Of a DNA stretch of 64,000 nucleotides, positions 44,777 through 53,289 are shown piece by piece. A program made the position numbers and the translations under genes. Position 1 is the first letter of the stretch, and every line of letters starts with the position of its first letter. The notes beneath the pieces were generated by a model that was not told where the DNA came from, made no database searches, and was given only the letters and a program-made list of their open reading frames with translations. Origin of the DNA: DATFVJ01 sp963851085 (GTDB lineage Bacteria; Actinomycetota; Actinomycetes; Streptosporangiales; Streptosporangiaceae); NCBI GenBank assembly GCA_963851085.1, contig CAWKNX010000009.1, forward strand, positions 248,001 through 312,000, in the 5' to 3' direction.

Positions 44777-45556
44777 TCACTGCTGAGGCCGCACCGGGAT
44801 CCGGTACCTCAGCCGGTACTGATCGGCCGGGATGACGATGTCGCACGTCTCAACCGGCCGGTCGCCAGCCAGGTGGGTCCGCTCGATGTGCAGTACCGGC
44901 GTACCCGACGGGATCGCCAGAGTGGTGGCCTCCGCCGAGAGCGGCGGCCGGGTAGAAATGTCCTCAATAACCTGGTCCACCCCTATTCCGATTGCTCCCA
45001 TGCGCGCGGTCACGCCGCGCCCCGCGAGCGGCCCCTCTTCGGGCAGCAGCACCGGGGTGCCCGCGGTGATCTCCATGGGCTCGTAGCTTGTCGCCATCTG
45101 GACCGGGACTCCGTCGGCGCGGAGCACATACCTGGTACGCATGACCCGGTCGTCGGGCTGCAGCCTCAGCCGCCGCGCGATGTGCGGCGGCGCTGGCGTG
45201 CGCTCGGAGTTGTGTTCGAACGAGAGTCGCCGCGCGTGCCCACGCTCGTGCGCCGCAGGCAGGGTGGACTCGTCCAGCCCGAACGGCGAACCGGAGATCT
45301 GGTGCCTGTCGTGATCGAGGCGCCGTATCACTGGCGGCTGCCGCACGTATGACCCGGATCCGGGCCGCGGTTCGATGAGCCCCTCTGTGGCGAGCACGGC
45401 GAGCGCATGCTTCGCGGCGGTTTCACCGACACCGTAACGGGTCATGATCGCCGCCCTGGATGGCACGCGGGCGCCCGGAACGAGCGCGCCGTCGCGAATC
45501 TGCCCACGCAGATCCTCAAGGACTCGGAGATAGACCGGATCGGTCGAGGCGCCCAT
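44777..45556 (-). CDS. GntR family regulator with UTRA effector domain
   Basis: 259 residues. GntR winged helix: DPVYLRVLEDLRGQIRDGAL, RVPSRAAIMTRYGVGETAA, LATEGLIEPRPGSGSYV. The C-terminal UTRA domain follows (RYVLRADGVPVQMATSYEP). Members bind sugar phosphates or other small ligands. ATG 45556 follows GGGAGG. A strong inverted repeat 64-100 bases upstream is the likely operator, shared with the divergent ATPase-domain gene. Confidence 0.92.
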   Translation of the reverse strand: MGASTDPVYLRVLEDLRGQIRDGALVPGARVPSRAAIMTRYGVGETAAKHALAVLATEGLIEPRPGSGSYVRQPPVIRRLDHDRHQISGSPFGLDESTLPAAHERGHARRLSFEHNSERTPAPPHIARRLRLQPDDRVMRTRYVLRADGVPVQMATSYEPMEITAGTPVLLPEEGPLAGRGVTARMGAIGIGVDQVIEDISTRPPLSAEATTLAIPSGTPVLHIERTHLAGDRPVETCDIVIPADQYRLRYRIPVRPQQ

Positions 45557-45619
45557 CGGATCGCAACCTCCCTGGGCATGTGCTGCAAGTCGCAGCCCAT
45601 TGTCCCCGATTCCCCAGAC

Positions 45620-45656
45620 AAGCTGTGACCACAGCGCTATGTTGTGGTCACAGCTT
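45620..45656. promoter_or_regulatory. 14-bp inverted-repeat operator between GntR and kinase-like genes
   Basis: AAGCTGTGACCACA (45620-45633) and its exact complement (45643-45656) flank nine bases. It lies in the divergent spacer and has the form of a GntR-dimer or tetramer site; TGTGACCACA arms are strongly conserved. Autoregulation is inferred. Confidence 0.65.
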
Positions 45657-45694
45657 CACGCGTAGTGATCGATTTTCTCGGCCGGAGGTTCCTC

Positions 45695-46208
45695 GTGGAT
45701 CGCTGGAGCTGGACGATCTCAATTCCAGGTTTGCCATCAATGGTGCCAGCCGCGCGCGCGTTCGTCCGGGCCTTCCTGGACAGCCATCCGCTGGCCACGG
45801 ATGCCGAACTGATCGCGTCTGAGTATGTGACGAACGCGATCCGGCACACCGCGTCGGGGGATGGCGGTGCCATTCACGTCACCGTCGCGGCCACGCCCCA
45901 GACCGTCCGGATCGAGGTGACCGATCATGGGCAGGCGGGGTCGCCGAGAGGCCGGCGCCACAACCGGGACCGGGCCGCGGCCGGGCGAGGCGGCGGACGA
46001 CGACGAGAACGGGCGCGGGCTGCTGATAGTCGACTACCTCGCCACCCGCTGGGGGCACTTCGGCGTTTCCGGCGGTCCGGTGACCGCCTGGGCCGAACTC
46101 GATGACCCGCCGGGAGGTGAGCACGGCGAAGGCCCGACGGGCGAAGGCGGGCCGGGTGACGGTGGGCTTGGCGAGCCGGGCAGCGGGGGTTCTTGCGCAC
46201 CCACCTGA
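45695..46208 (+). CDS. RsbW-like ATP-binding protein, with apparent frameshift
   Basis: From GTG 45695 (GGAGG six bases upstream) the frame gives a HATPase_c_2 domain: SMVPAARAFVRAFL, DAELIASEYVTNAIRHTASG (N box) and VRIEVTDHG (G1 box). After a shift near 45950 the expected end continues: ENGRGLLIVDYLATRWGHFG (G2 region). Together about 170 residues, like the many anti-sigma-factor-like kinases of actinomycetes. It may be intact if the break is a sequencing error. Confidence 0.78.
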
Positions 46209-46250
46209 GGCGGCACGGGTACGGCGCGGCAGGCAGAGCAGCGGACGGCG

Positions 46251-46910
46251 CTACTTCCGCCAGGCGAGGGTGAGGCCGTCGCCGACCGGGAGCAGCACCA
46301 CGACCACGCGCTCGTCGGTGACCGCGTGCGTGTTGAAGGCCCGGATCGCCACGACGATGGGGTTGTCGTCAGCTTCGTCGATGACCCGGCCGTGCGAGAG
46401 CGTGTTATCCACCAGGATGGCGCCGCCCGGCCGGATCCGCGGGACGATCTCGTCCCAGTAGCCGATATACCCGGGCTTGTCCGCGTCGATGAAGGCGAGG
46501 TCGAAAGTGGCGTCAGCGGGCAGGGCCAGCAGAGTGTCAAGACCCGGGCCGATGCGCAACTCGATGCGATCGGCGACGCCGGCCTTTTCCCAGTACCGCC
46601 TCGCGACCGACGTCCACTCCTCGCTGACGTCGCAGCAGATCAGCCTGCCGTCGGCAGGCAGGCCCCGGGCCAGGCAGATCGACGAATAGCCGGTGAACGT
46701 GCCGATTTCGATCGCGTCGCGGGCGCGCATGAGCCGGGTCAGCAGGGTCATGAAGGTGCCCTGCTCCGGCCCGATCTGGAGGCCCTCGTCACCGGGAAAG
46801 CGTTTCGCCGTCTCGTCGGCGAGCTCGGCCAGGACCGCGTCGGGCGGGCTGGTGTGCGCCTCGATGTAGGCGTTGAGCTGGGGGCTGATCTGCTCGTTGC
46901 GGCGTGACAC
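46251..46910 (-). CDS. Class I O-methyltransferase, caffeoyl-CoA type
   Basis: 219 residues. AIEIGTFTGYSSICLARGLP is the AdoMet-binding motif I. CCDVSEEWTSVARRYWEKAG, LAFIDADKPGYIGYWDEIVP and ILVDNTLSHGRV carry the metal- and substrate-site Asp/Asn residues of the family. It methylates a catechol-like oxygen using AdoMet and a divalent metal. No partner genes indicate the substrate. Confidence 0.92.
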   Translation of the reverse strand: MSRRNEQISPQLNAYIEAHTSPPDAVLAELADETAKRFPGDEGLQIGPEQGTFMTLLTRLMRARDAIEIGTFTGYSSICLARGLPADGRLICCDVSEEWTSVARRYWEKAGVADRIELRIGPGLDTLLALPADATFDLAFIDADKPGYIGYWDEIVPRIRPGGAILVDNTLSHGRVIDEADDNPIVVAIRAFNTHAVTDERVVVVLLPVGDGLTLAWRK

Positions 46911-47367
46911 ACGACCACGCTAATCCATGGCGCGATCATGCGGCAGGCCGGCCGGCCCTGGCTGGCCGCGCTGGGCGCGGGTGCGGGGCGCCGGCTGCGA
47001 GTGTGGCGCGCCGGGTCCGGACGCGTGGTGGAGTCGGCCGGGCGAGCTCTTGGATTTGGCGTGGCGGCGGCCGCTGGCGCGTACCGAGCAGGTGTAGCGA
47101 CAAAGCAGTCGCGCGGGCCGCCCCCGGCCCGGCCCTCCGCCCCGGGCTTCGGGCTCGTCACTCTGGCGCTAGCACTGCGGGCGCAGGGCTCCGGGGGTCG
47201 CCCCGGCGGGTGGGCCTGCCGACGCGGTGTCATCCTGCGGCAGCCGTTAAGGATCATGATCCCGAACGGCATGCGCGGGGTGCCAGCACATCCCGTCGAC
47301 CTGGCCCAAGCTTTGCGATTGGGCTTCGGAGAGGGTCAGGCGCGTGGCCTGTGCCGCTGCGGTGGCC
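46911..47367. other. Gene-poor spacer with repeat motifs
   Basis: No convincing gene. It holds a GC-rich stretch with GCAGCCGTT at 47240, followed by the palindrome GGATCATGATCC at 47251-47262, both shared with other spacers in the window. Confidence 0.5.
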
Positions 47368-47425
47368 GGCTTCATGATCGCGGTAACTTTTGGGACGCAT
47401 CCGCGGCAAAGTTACCGCGATCATG
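47368..47425. repeat. Dispersed palindromic element, copy 3
   Basis: Arms TTCATGATCGCGGTAACTTT (47371-47390) and AAAGTTACCGCGATCATGA (47408-47426) flank 17 bases. The core is identical to copies 1 and 2. It lies 50 bases past the stop of the leftward DUF3048 gene. Confidence 0.9.
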
Positions 47426-47475
47426 AGCGGCGCCGGATCCGGCCGCGGACCGGGACCGGCCATGAGGTGCCGCGG

Positions 47476-48510
47476 CTACTTCGCCGTGGATCCCGGGCCG
47501 GCGATGAGCACGATCCACACCGGGCCCTTGGCGAAGGTCATCCGCTGGCCGGCCGCGGTCGTGAAGGTGGTGCCGCCATCGGCCTGCGGCCGCGACCAGC
47601 GCGTGTCATAGGCCTTGCCGTCGCGCAGCACCAATGCCGTGCCCGAACCCGTGCTCTCGGCGTACGGCGGCGGCACGCCCTCCTCGAGGAACCGCGATGT
47701 GCGCACGATCGTGTACTGGATCACCACGGTGGGAGCGCTCAGCTGCCCATCCTCCGTGCTGAGTGCGGGGGAGCCGTCCATCGACACCAGCCACCGCGCT
47801 TTCCGCGCGGACCAGCGGAATGAGAACGACGCGGACGGATAGGACACGGAAACCGAGCTCGTGGTCTTGCCGCCCGGGGGCGGTGGGCCGAACCGGAAGC
47901 CGATGTCGTGGGCCTTGCTCGCCCCGCGTGCGGCCGCGAGCAGTTGCCTGGTGTTCGCGTACAGGTTGTGCGGGATGATCCGGTTGGGGTCGCGGAAGTA
48001 CGGGCCGCTCACCGTGCCCGCGTAAAGATCGACGGTCCGCGCATGCTGGACGACAGGAAGCAGCTGGCTCTGCGCGCCCGAGTACGCGAAGGCGGGCAGG
48101 CCGAACTGGCGCAGCAGCTCGATGTCGTCTTCCCTGGCACTGCGCACGGGCCCGATGACGGGCGGGAAATGCGACGAGAACACCGCGAAGATCCGGCTGA
48201 GGCCCCCCTCGACCGGCAGCAGGTACACGATGTCCGCATCGGTCAGGCCGGTCGGCGGGCGGGCGTCCGCCACGTTGTCGATCTTTACCGCGAGAACCGG
48301 CCCGAGCGCTTTCACCCGTTCGCCCGTGAACGGGGACACCAGCGGCGGGGCCGGCTGGGACGCCGTCGCCGTCGGCGTCGGCGTCGGCGACGCGGCCGGA
48401 CTCACCTTCCTGGGCCGGCCGCCGAGGAGGAAGACGCCTGCCACGATGACGGCGGCCGTCGCGGTCATGGCGGACGCCACTATCACGATCGTGCGCCGGC
48501 GAGGCGCCAA
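47476..48510 (-). CDS. DUF3048 family membrane-anchored protein
   Basis: About 344 residues. After RRRTIVIVASAMTATAAVIV comes one hydrophobic anchor, then a Pro/Thr-rich linker and a DUF3048 body (VKIDNVADARPPTGLTDADI, YLLPVEGGLSRIFAVF, PVIGPVRSAREDDIELLRQF). The family (YerB-like) is exported; its function is unknown. I use the TTG at 48510, preceded by GGGAGG; a TTG at 48528 is possible. It follows a hypothetical gene closely. Confidence 0.88.
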   Translation of the reverse strand: MAPRRRTIVIVASAMTATAAVIVAGVFLLGGRPRKVSPAASPTPTPTATASQPAPPLVSPFTGERVKALGPVLAVKIDNVADARPPTGLTDADIVYLLPVEGGLSRIFAVFSSHFPPVIGPVRSAREDDIELLRQFGLPAFAYSGAQSQLLPVVQHARTVDLYAGTVSGPYFRDPNRIIPHNLYANTRQLLAAARGASKAHDIGFRFGPPPPGGKTTSSVSVSYPSASFSFRWSARKARWLVSMDGSPALSTEDGQLSAPTVVIQYTIVRTSRFLEEGVPPPYAESTGSGTALVLRDGKAYDTRWSRPQADGGTTFTTAAGQRMTFAKGPVWIVLIAGPGSTAK

Positions 48511-48531
48511 GGCCGCACCTCCCGGCAAGGC

Positions 48532-49269
48532 CTAACGGCGGGACAGGTACGGTCCCGGATCGGTAATGCGCACCAGCCGGACGCGGCCGATAGGAAAGCG
48601 CTGCGCATCGAGCTGGACGCAGATGTCGGCAATCTCCGCCAATGCTACCCAGTCAGTGCCGATTGTAAGTACGCGGAAGTAAACCGCGTCCGCATCCACG
48701 GGAATGACGGCGCGCCGCCACCCGAACTGGCCCGAGCGGTATTGCGTGCGCCGTGTGATGACCGCGTTGTCGAACGCCTTCCTGTCACCCTGCTGAAGCA
48801 GTGGCCGGGCCAGGCGGCGGAAGAAATTCCCTGCCGCCATCGCCTCGAGGGTCTGGTACGTGGTGACCCGGTGGGACGCGACGTGCAATCGCCCGCCGTC
48901 CGGGGCGATGTGAGTCAGGCCAAGGGCGGCGATCCACAGCGGGCCGCCCGGCCGGGTGAGCATCCCGAACGGCCCGCTGCGGCGGATTGCCTGCCTGCCC
49001 GCGCGCTGCCCCGGGCAGCGGTATCCGGCCCAGTCCGTGGGCAGCCCGTACAGCGGGACACCGGTGCCGGAATACCACAGGTGAAGCGCCCGCTGATCCC
49101 GCCGCGATGCTCGCCGTGGCGAGATCGGGTGCCCCGGACCGCCGTTGCCATCTGCGCGGGCCCGGGTGTCGCGCGGCGCCCCGGCAATTCCCGCCGGCGT
49201 CGCCTGGCTCGCGCAGCGGCCCGGTTCTTCCTGCGCCGCTCGTTTTGTGGTTCTTGATGTGCGGAACAC
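48532..49269 (-). CDS. Hypothetical protein
   Basis: Up to 245 residues; the true start is uncertain because the first 60 are low complexity. The C-terminal 180 look real: LHLWYSGTGVPLYGLPTDWA, GGRLHVASHRVTTYQTLEAM, VITRRTQYRSGQFGWRRAVI, VYFRVLTIGTDWVALAEIAD. No family, signal peptide or membrane helix is recognised. It ends about 20 bases before the DUF3048 start on the same strand and may be cotranscribed with it. Confidence 0.55.
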   Translation of the reverse strand: MFRTSRTTKRAAQEEPGRCASQATPAGIAGAPRDTRARADGNGGPGHPISPRRASRRDQRALHLWYSGTGVPLYGLPTDWAGYRCPGQRAGRQAIRRSGPFGMLTRPGGPLWIAALGLTHIAPDGGRLHVASHRVTTYQTLEAMAAGNFFRRLARPLLQQGDRKAFDNAVITRRTQYRSGQFGWRRAVIPVDADAVYFRVLTIGTDWVALAEIADICVQLDAQRFPIGRVRLVRITDPGPYLSRR

Positions 49270-49354
49270 CCAACCGAGTTCAGCCGGGCGGCACCTGCGG
49301 TGTCAATCAGCAGAGGGTTAGACTACTGTCCGGCGCGCGATAGCCTCCTCGGCG

Positions 49355-50935
49355 ATGAGTACCGATGCGCCGCGGCGGTCCGCGGCGCGTGCCCATGGTC
49401 GTCTGACCGCGTTCGCGCAGGCTGCGGCGGCGGGTCCGGCAGGCGGTGCCGTCGGCCGGACCCAGGTGCACCGCGCCTGGGTCGCCGCGATGACGGTGGC
49501 TGCCGCGGCCGTCTACGCCGGATTTGGGCTCGTCCAGCAGGCGACCTTCCGCACGACCACCTATGACGTTGTCATCTTCGACCAGGCGGTGCGCTCGTAC
49601 GCGCATTTCCAGCCGGGTATCGCGATTGTCAAGGGGGTCCACAACGGCGGCGGCACGCACTTTTCCGTCCTGGGGGATCACTGGTCGCCCATCATCGCGG
49701 GCCTGGCCCCTTTCTACTGGCTCTTTGCCGGCCCGCAGACCCTCCTGGTGGCGGCGGGCATCGCCTTCGCGGCCGCTATTCCCCTCATCTGGATGTTCGC
49801 GCGCAGGATCGCCGCGCCCCACGTAACGGCCCGCGCTGCGGCCGGGGTCGCGTATCTTGCCGCCGCTGCCTACGCGCTGAGCTGGCCGGTGGCCGAGGCG
49901 GTTGCCTTCGGCTTCCACGAGGTCGCCTTCGTTCCCGTGCTCACCGCGGCATTCTTCGAGCGGATGCAGGCGGGCAGGCCGCGCGCCGCGCTGCTTGCCG
50001 CCGCTGCCCTGCTCCTGGTCAAGGAGGACATGGGCCTCTTGATCGCCGGGTTTGGGCTGTGGCTGCTTGTGACCCGCGCCACGGTGCCACGGCGGCGGGT
50101 GCTCGCTGCGGCGATGATCGCCGTGGGCATCGCCGCCACCTTCACCGCCACGCTCGTGCTGCGGCCCGCGTTCGGCGGCAATGCCATGTACTACTGGCAT
50201 TACGGCGCGCTCGGCCGTGATGTCCCGCAGGCGCTGTGGCACCTGATTGCCCATCCGCTCGCCGCCGCGCGCCTGCTCATCACCCCACGGGTGAAACCGG
50301 AAACGATGGCGTGGCTGGCCGGAGCGCTGCTCTTCCTGCCGCTGCTGTCGCCCATCTCGCTGGCCGCGGTCCCGCTGCTCGCGGAACGGATGCTCGCGAA
50401 CTCCGCGCCTGACTGGTGGGGCATGCCGTACCAGTACAACGCGTTCGTCGCCGTGGTGCTGGTCTGCGCGGCCGTCGACGGCGCGCTGCGCCTGAGCCGC
50501 TGGATCCAGGTGCGGGTCCCGGTGAGCCGTGGCCGCGCCTTGACCGTCATCGCGGCGCTCTGCTGCGCGGCCGCGGTCGCGCTGGTCCCTTCCTTCCCGC
50601 TCGGCGCGGCTCTTCATCCCGGTTTCTACCGGCTGACGCAACGGGACAGGGCAGCGCACGCCGCGGTCGGGGCGGTACCGCCGCGGGTTCTGGTCGAGGC
50701 GGCCAACAACGTGGGCCCGCAGCTGACGCGCCGTGACACGGTCCTGCTGTGGGACTGGACGCCGCGCTGGGCACCGTGGGTGGTGGCCGACACGGGCAGC
50801 CTCACGTTCCCCTTCCGTAGCCTGCGGGCGCAGCGTGCGCGGGTCGGCCTCCTGCTGCATAACGGCTATCGCGTGGTGCTCGCCAGGGATGGTTACGTCG
50901 TCCTGCACAGGGTCGCCCCGCACCGGACGACCTGA
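49355..50935 (+). CDS. DUF2079 multi-pass membrane protein
   Basis: 526 residues with about 10 hydrophobic helices. TTYDVVIFDQAVRSYAHF and FSVLGDHWSPIIAGLAPFYW are the conserved N-terminal loop of DUF2079, a GT-C-like membrane family. Its members are thought to be polyprenyl-dependent glycosyltransferase relatives, but no activity is established. The start is an ATG shortly after the divergent hypothetical gene. The lipoprotein gene follows in the same direction. Confidence 0.88.
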   Translation: MSTDAPRRSAARAHGRLTAFAQAAAAGPAGGAVGRTQVHRAWVAAMTVAAAAVYAGFGLVQQATFRTTTYDVVIFDQAVRSYAHFQPGIAIVKGVHNGGGTHFSVLGDHWSPIIAGLAPFYWLFAGPQTLLVAAGIAFAAAIPLIWMFARRIAAPHVTARAAAGVAYLAAAAYALSWPVAEAVAFGFHEVAFVPVLTAAFFERMQAGRPRAALLAAAALLLVKEDMGLLIAGFGLWLLVTRATVPRRRVLAAAMIAVGIAATFTATLVLRPAFGGNAMYYWHYGALGRDVPQALWHLIAHPLAAARLLITPRVKPETMAWLAGALLFLPLLSPISLAAVPLLAERMLANSAPDWWGMPYQYNAFVAVVLVCAAVDGALRLSRWIQVRVPVSRGRALTVIAALCCAAAVALVPSFPLGAALHPGFYRLTQRDRAAHAAVGAVPPRVLVEAANNVGPQLTRRDTVLLWDWTPRWAPWVVADTGSLTFPFRSLRAQRARVGLLLHNGYRVVLARDGYVVLHRVAPHRTT

Positions 50936-51042
50936 CGGCGGCAGCAGCGGCCGGATAGCGCGAACTTTCCGGGCCCCGGGTGGTTGCCGAGCGCATAGCG
51001 GGTACGCCCGGCTACTGTCGGTGTCCTACGAGGGGAGTCATC

Positions 51043-51513
51043 GTGCTGCACCGCATGTCCGCGGCCGTGATCGCAGCTACTGGCCTGTGCGCCCTGACCG
51101 GCTGCGCGGCCTCGAGTGCCGCCGCGCCCGGCCCGGCTGCATCCGCGTCAAGCCGCGCCACGTCGCCGAGCGTGGCCGGCCGGGTCTTTGTGGGCGAGCG
51201 GGACAACCACAAGGTGGTCAAGGTCGGGCGCGGATCGATCGTGACGGTCGTCCTGCACAGCACCTACTGGGCGTTCGGCTCGCCGCCAGGCCGCCGGGTC
51301 CTCGCGCAGGTCGCGCCGCCAACCACGTCGCCGCGACCGCCTGGCGCGGGTGGCTGCGTGCCCGGTCAGGGGTGCGGGACGGTCACCGCCGTCTACCGCG
51401 CGGCGCGCGCGGGCACCGCCGTGGTCCGCGCCAGCCGCGTAAGCTGCGGCGAGGCGCTGAGGTGCAGGGGCGGCGACGGCCTCTTCGCCGTCACGATCGT
51501 CGTGAGACGCTGA
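51043..51513 (+). CDS. Secreted lipoprotein, chagasin-like beta fold
   Basis: 156 residues from GTG 51043 (GAGGGGAG upstream). The signal ends with the lipobox LTGC, so it is a lipoprotein. The mature part (KVVKVGRGSIVTVVLHSTYW ... TVTAVYRAARAGTAVVRASR ... FAVTIVVRR) resembles an Ig-like chagasin/I42 inhibitor fold; cysteine pairs CVPGQGC and CGEALRC may form disulfides. The function is unknown; protease inhibition is a guess from fold. Confidence 0.72.
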   Translation: MLHRMSAAVIAATGLCALTGCAASSAAAPGPAASASSRATSPSVAGRVFVGERDNHKVVKVGRGSIVTVVLHSTYWAFGSPPGRRVLAQVAPPTTSPRPPGAGGCVPGQGCGTVTAVYRAARAGTAVVRASRVSCGEALRCRGGDGLFAVTIVVRR

Positions 51514-51600
51514 CCCACGGCCTGGTGCCCCCGCGCTTTGCCGCCGGTCCGGATACGTTGATGGCGGGCCGTGGCGGCGCTCCGGCGCGCCGGAGCCGCC

Positions 51601-51660
51601 AGGCTCTGGCGCGCTGCGCCAGGCTCAGGCGCGCTGCGCCAGGCTCAGGCGCGCTGCGCC
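51601..51660. repeat. Three 20-bp tandem repeats at the kamA 3' end
   Basis: AGGCTCAGGCGCGCTGCGCC is exact at 51621-51640 and 51641-51660, with one mismatch at 51601-51620. Each holds a GGCGC-GCT-GCGCC hairpin. The kamA stop codon falls inside the third unit, so the repeat writes its C-terminus. Confidence 0.9.
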
Positions 51661-53069
51661 GCCGGCTGCGGCGCGGCCCGGCCGCCGCGGCCGTGCCCGC
51701 CGTGCTCGCTCTGCTCCCTGCGATCACGTGCCCGCCACCACTCCTGGCCGCTGGCTGGCAGCATGTAGATGGGGTCGTAGTAGGCGTACTCGCGGCTGAG
51801 CGCGAGCCGGTCCTCCGCTTCGACCCCCGTACGGTAGTTCTTCGTCCAGTAGGAGATGCCGCGCTCCGCGTCGTACCTGGTCACCTGGTGCACCCAGCGC
51901 TTGCCCACGTACGGCACGTCGCAGACGATCCGCGGCGTGGCGAAGCCGGGCAGGTAGCCCATGAGCTGATGCTGCAGGTGCTGCGCTTCGCCGACCGTGA
52001 GCCTCCAGTGCTCGCTGCCGGGGATCATGTCGCACATGTAGAAGTAGTAGGGCATGATCTCGGCGCCGTCGAGCAAGCGGAAGCACAGGTCGAGCAGCGC
52101 CGCCGGGCTGTCGTTGACGTCGCGCAGCAGCACGCCCTGGTTGCGCACGTCGCGGATCCCGGTCTCCAGCATGGCCTGCGCTGCCCGGGCGACCAGCGGT
52201 GTGACCGACTGGGCCGCGTTGACGTGGGTGTGGATGGCCAGGCTGACGCCGCGCTGGCGGGCGGTGGTGGCGAGCCGTTCCATGCCCGCCCTGACCTCGT
52301 CCTGCAGCCAGTGCTGCGGCAGGCCCATGAGCGCCTTGCTCGCCAGCCGGATGTCACGGATGCTGTCGATGTCGAGCAGCGCGCTGACGAACTCTTCGAG
52401 GCGCGGCCAGGGCAGGTTCGCGACGTCGCCACCTGAAACTACGACATCCCTGACGCCCGGTGACCGGCGCAGGTAGTCCAGCATCGCGCCGAGCCGATCC
52501 TGCCTCGCGAGGGCGAACTTGTGCTTGCCCGTGACCGCGGTGGGGTTACCGACCAGGTCCATGCGGGTGCAGTGCCCGCAGTATTGCGGGCAGGTGGGCA
52601 GGACCTCGGCGAGCACCTTGGTCGGGTAGCGGTGAGTGAGGCCCTCGACCGCCCACATCTCCGCCTCGTGCAGCGAGTCCCGCTGCGCGTACGGATGCGA
52701 CGGCCAGTCTTCGCGGCGGTCGCTGAAGACCGGGATCATGTACCTGCGCACGGGATCGGCGTAGTACGCGTCGGTGAATCCCTGCTGCCCTGGCGTGTGG
52801 GCCGGGGCCACGGTGTTGAGCATCTGCGGCGGCATGAGCATCGACATGGTGGCGCGTTCGCGCTGGTCGCGATCGAGGTCGGCATAGAACCGCTCGTCGA
52901 GACCGTCGCCGACCACCTGGCGCAGCTGCCGGATGCTCTTGACGCAGTGCGCCCGCTGCCACTGGGCGGATTCCCAGTCCGCCGCGCTCACGTCCGCCCA
53001 CCCTGGAAAGCGCCGCCAATCGGGTTCGGCCGGCTCCACGTGCCGGTAACCATACGGCTGGTCGATCAT
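51645..53069 (-). CDS. kamA: Lysine 2,3-aminomutase family radical SAM enzyme
   Basis: 474 residues from ATG 53069 (AAGGAGG four bases upstream); longer frames to 53678 are unconserved. The radical-SAM cluster site is CPQYCGHC (Cys 160, 164, 167), followed by VVVSGGDV (AdoMet GGD). MIPGSEHWRL and a C-terminal VPYVGKRWV, whose Lys likely binds PLP, complete the aminomutase core. It should convert L-lysine to beta-lysine, the first step of the pathway encoded divergently by kdd-kamD-kamE-kal. The cluster motif differs from the usual CSMYCRHCTRRR, so substrate is inferred from context. Confidence 0.85.
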   Translation of the reverse strand: MIDQPYGYRHVEPAEPDWRRFPGWADVSAADWESAQWQRAHCVKSIRQLRQVVGDGLDERFYADLDRDQRERATMSMLMPPQMLNTVAPAHTPGQQGFTDAYYADPVRRYMIPVFSDRREDWPSHPYAQRDSLHEAEMWAVEGLTHRYPTKVLAEVLPTCPQYCGHCTRMDLVGNPTAVTGKHKFALARQDRLGAMLDYLRRSPGVRDVVVSGGDVANLPWPRLEEFVSALLDIDSIRDIRLASKALMGLPQHWLQDEVRAGMERLATTARQRGVSLAIHTHVNAAQSVTPLVARAAQAMLETGIRDVRNQGVLLRDVNDSPAALLDLCFRLLDGAEIMPYYFYMCDMIPGSEHWRLTVGEAQHLQHQLMGYLPGFATPRIVCDVPYVGKRWVHQVTRYDAERGISYWTKNYRTGVEAEDRLALSREYAYYDPIYMLPASGQEWWRARDRREQSEHGGHGRGGRAAPQPAAQRA

Positions 53070-53289
53070 GCCGCCTCCTTGCCGGTGCGCTCCGCGGCGG
53101 CGAGCGCACCGCGGCATCATCGGTCCGCCGATCCGGACGATGTCTCCGATTGTCCCTAGGTAACGAAAAAACCTATCGTCATAGTAGCCTCTAACGAGAA
53201 ATTCTCTTCTTACATGACGTTCTGGGCGCAGGAAGCCAGCAGCGGCCCAGCGGTGGGAAGGACGGCCAGCGGTGGGAAGGATGGTCAGT
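53070..53289. promoter_or_regulatory. Divergent promoter region of the lysine-degradation genes
   Basis: This 220-base spacer is AT-richer than the neighbourhood and holds GAGAA-A-TTCTC at 53196-53206, a candidate regulator site. TTGTCC and TATCGT about 18 bases apart (near 53151-53180) could be a rightward promoter. A GGTGGGAAGGA segment is duplicated just before kdd. Confidence 0.45.
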
